The notes under the pieces are model-generated. The model made no database searches. It had not been told where the DNA came from and saw nothing but the letters and a program-made list of their open reading frames with translations. Source: Lachnoclostridium phytofermentans (GTDB lineage Bacteria > Bacillota > Clostridia > Lachnospirales > Lachnospiraceae). Taken from it: 6,998 nucleotides of DNA. Shown piece after piece: positions 6,696-6,998 of this stretch; the first letter of the stretch is position 1, and every line of letters begins with the position of its first letter. The stretch lies in assembly GCA_003526525.1 (NCBI GenBank), contig DPVV01000285.1:1-6998 (forward strand), given 5' to 3'. A program made the position numbers and the translations under genes.

Positions 6696-6710
6696 ATACC
6701 CTTAGGGTAT
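6696..6710. repeat. Short palindrome upstream of the SRAP gene
   Basis: ATACCC (6696-6701) and GGGTAT (6705-6710) form a perfect inverted repeat around TTA, about 60 bases before the SRAP start codon. Its GC core stands out in an AT-rich stretch. It could be an operator near the SRAP promoter; no regulator is suggested by the sequence. Confidence 0.4.
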
Positions 6711-6916
6711 TTTAATTCTTTGTTTTTTCTATTTATGCTTTTCTTATTTGAAGACAAAAGATAATGGCATTTTCTATGCTTTCATAGACCTATCACCAAT
6801 TTCGTTCTTCATTTAGAATCAATCCGATACCGTTATTTTTACGCAATATGACTTATTTACTTGCTTAATGTTTATATCTTCCATGCCAATCCTTTTCCAT
6901 GCAATTCAAGAGAATT

Positions 6917-6955
6917 TAATTCACCTATCATATCGTTGGTGAATTATTGTTTTTT
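6917..6955 (+). terminator. Terminator-like hairpin on the + strand with no gene before it
   Basis: TAATTCACC (6917-6925) pairs perfectly with GGTGAATTA (6938-6946) around a 12-base loop, followed by TTGTTTTTTATT. The T-tract is only on the + strand side, so it would end a rightward transcript. No + strand gene lies between the divergent SRAP gene and this point. Confidence 0.55.
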
Positions 6956-6984
6956 ATTATATAGTAATTAAATTATAAATACTA

Positions 6985-6998
6985 AGATCGGAAGAGCG
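6985..6998. other. Illumina adapter sequence at the contig end (artefact)
   Basis: AGATCGGAAGAGCG is identical to the start of the standard Illumina adapter read-through sequence. It sits exactly at the terminus of the window, as expected for an untrimmed read assembled into a contig end. These 14 bases should not be treated as biological sequence. Confidence 0.93.

Larger units (their letters stand above)
6641..6984. other. AT-rich non-coding region upstream of the SRAP gene
   Basis: About 340 bases with no ORF that has a ribosome binding site or recognisable product. It must contain the SRAP promoter on the - strand; TACAAT (6677-6672) is a possible -10, but no good -35 is spaced correctly. 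It also holds a palindrome (6696-6710), a small CTATG/CATAG hairpin (6774-6787), and a + strand terminator-like hairpin near the right end. Confidence 0.6.

Noticed and set aside
6641..6700. Search for a LexA box that would put the SRAP gene under SOS control.
   Set aside because: No CGAAC-N4-GTTCG-like sequence was seen; GTACGAAAT at 6674-6682 lacks the symmetrical half.
1..6984. CRISPR arrays, insertion sequences or attachment sites.
   Set aside because: No regularly spaced direct repeats, transposase or integrase genes, or terminal inverted repeats were seen.

Overview
This is a low-GC window, probably from an anaerobic Firmicute of the Lachnospiraceae/Clostridia type. The clues are AT-rich coding DNA, strong AGGAGG-like ribosome binding sites, a clostridial fused AdhE, Rex-type operators and an LplABC-style sugar importer. 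It looks like a whole or terminal contig from short-read data: the left end cuts into a gene and the last 14 bases are sequencing adapter.

Left part (1-2780, + strand): three genes of a CUT1-type carbohydrate ABC importer. They are the C-terminal half of the solute-binding protein, then two membrane permeases with intact EAA loops. No ATPase gene is present. A strongly structured gap of about 130 nt separates the binding protein from the permeases. The two permease genes are only 12 nt apart.

Middle (2781-3147): a gap without a protein gene that appears to encode a structured non-coding RNA of about 250 nt on the + strand. It has a long wobble-rich arm, several further hairpins, a possible long-range pseudoknot and a terminal 14-bp stem that can also end transcription of adhE from the other side. 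This is the most interesting part of the window. The best guess at its class is the raiA-motif RNA, but that is unproven.

Right part (3148-6640, - strand): adhE, the bifunctional aldehyde/alcohol dehydrogenase that regenerates NAD+ while making ethanol. Its promoter has a perfect -35 box and two Rex (NADH-sensing) operators. Upstream lies an SRAP/YedK-family abasic-site protein with its own intrinsic terminator.

The end (6641-6984) has no credible gene, but it holds a small palindrome and an orphan + strand terminator. Together the window pairs carbohydrate uptake with redox-controlled ethanol fermentation, plus an unrelated DNA-repair gene.
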